DNA of 64,000 nt from Sipunculus nudus (Eukaryota > Annelida > Sipuncula > Golfingiida > Sipunculidae), in NCBI GenBank assembly GCA_026874595.1, contig CM049315.1, positions 37,280,164-37,344,163 of the forward strand, in the 5' to 3' direction. The number at the start of each line of letters is the position of its first letter. Position 1 is the stretch's first letter. Positions 63,499 to 64,000 of this stretch are shown here, one piece after another. The notes beneath the pieces are model-generated. The model had not been told where the DNA came from. It did no database searches and saw only the letters and a list, made by a program, of their open reading frames with translations. A program made the position numbers and the translations under genes.

Positions 63499-64000
63499 GA
63501 ATCTGATTTTTTTTTATCTCCATTACAAAATTTGTGTTCATCACGCATACGTGATCAGTTTATATTAGAATCTGTAACACACTGCATTTAATACCACAGA
63601 AAGACTTTGCGTTACATATTCCACTTGTGATTTTCTAGTTGTGTAAAGAAACACCATGATGATTTTGAACCTGTGAAGGTATGGGTTTTCTCTAGCACAT
63701 ATTATGATGCATAAGGATAAGGCAAGTCTCACTTGGTTTGAAACGTTTTGCTTCCTCTTTTGTTAATCTTATGACTAAAAGGGTTTTTCCGCTCTGCTTG
63801 TTCCTTCTCAGTTAAATGGCTTTGTTGCTGAGTGATTGAATAGCCATGGCAGGAGTCTCACTTGTCCCATTTGGCTTGAATATGCTGAGGTCGAAGTTAT
63901 CAATCTATTAACCTATATATTCATACATTTGATGGGTCCTGACATGAACAACTCTTCACTAGTATGTTCCCCCGATGAGTGTCTAAAAAGCATAACCTCA
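63499..64000. other. No gene seen at the right end
   Basis: An imperfect inverted pair GTGTTACAGAATCT (63491) and AGAATCTGTAACAC (63567) lies just past the LTR. Nothing else recognised. Confidence 0.5.

Overview
This is eukaryotic, AT-rich, repeat-laden DNA. The split genes with GT-AG introns, the many (TA)n arrays, tRNA-headed SINEs, LINE relics, and the short repeats ending in runs of gacgga followed by 'agctgagctaaaa' together suggest a mollusc, most likely a bivalve. This assignment is inference from repeat style and protein family; no species can be named. Nothing resembles a bacterial operon, CRISPR array or rRNA.

The core of the window is two complete tandem paralogues on the minus strand. 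They encode DEG/ENaC/ASIC-type amiloride-sensitive sodium channels. Gene A (coding exons 38141 down to 28184, 10 exons, 699 codons) and gene B (53725 down to 43554, 11 exons, 719 codons) share exon sizes, intron phases and key motifs. I reconstructed both by hand from splice sites, and both reading frames close exactly. An orphan first coding exon of a third paralogue lies at 18830-18933, with no other exon of that copy found. Both complete channels carry an insert of roughly 220 residues where ASIC has the short alpha5-beta10 segment of the thumb. Both also lack the histidine of the N-terminal HG gating motif. The insert is the most unusual biology in the window.

Region by region. 1-10 kb: a degenerate ~1.4-kb repeat present twice (1-1503 and 8118-9423), a dead Polinton/Maverick-type integrase (about 2290-3009), and diverged short repeats (3060-5950). 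10-25 kb: a tRNA-derived SINE, a nested inverted-repeat element, a broken FAD-linked (berberine-bridge-like) oxidoreductase on the minus strand, the orphan channel exon, an L1-like LINE tail, a 27-bp minisatellite and a possible small secreted-protein exon pair. 25-28 kb: a jockey/CR1-like LINE relic. 28-39 kb: channel gene A, whose intron 7 is expanded by unrecognised insertions. 39-43.5 kb: intergenic repeats with a Tigger/pogo-like palindromic end. 43.5-56.7 kb: channel gene B. 56.7-64 kb: no genes seen; mostly repeats and a probable solo LTR near the right end.

The two channels probably arose by local duplication and may form homo- or heterotrimeric cation channels at the plasma membrane. 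Exon 5 is far more alike between them than the rest, which suggests gene conversion.
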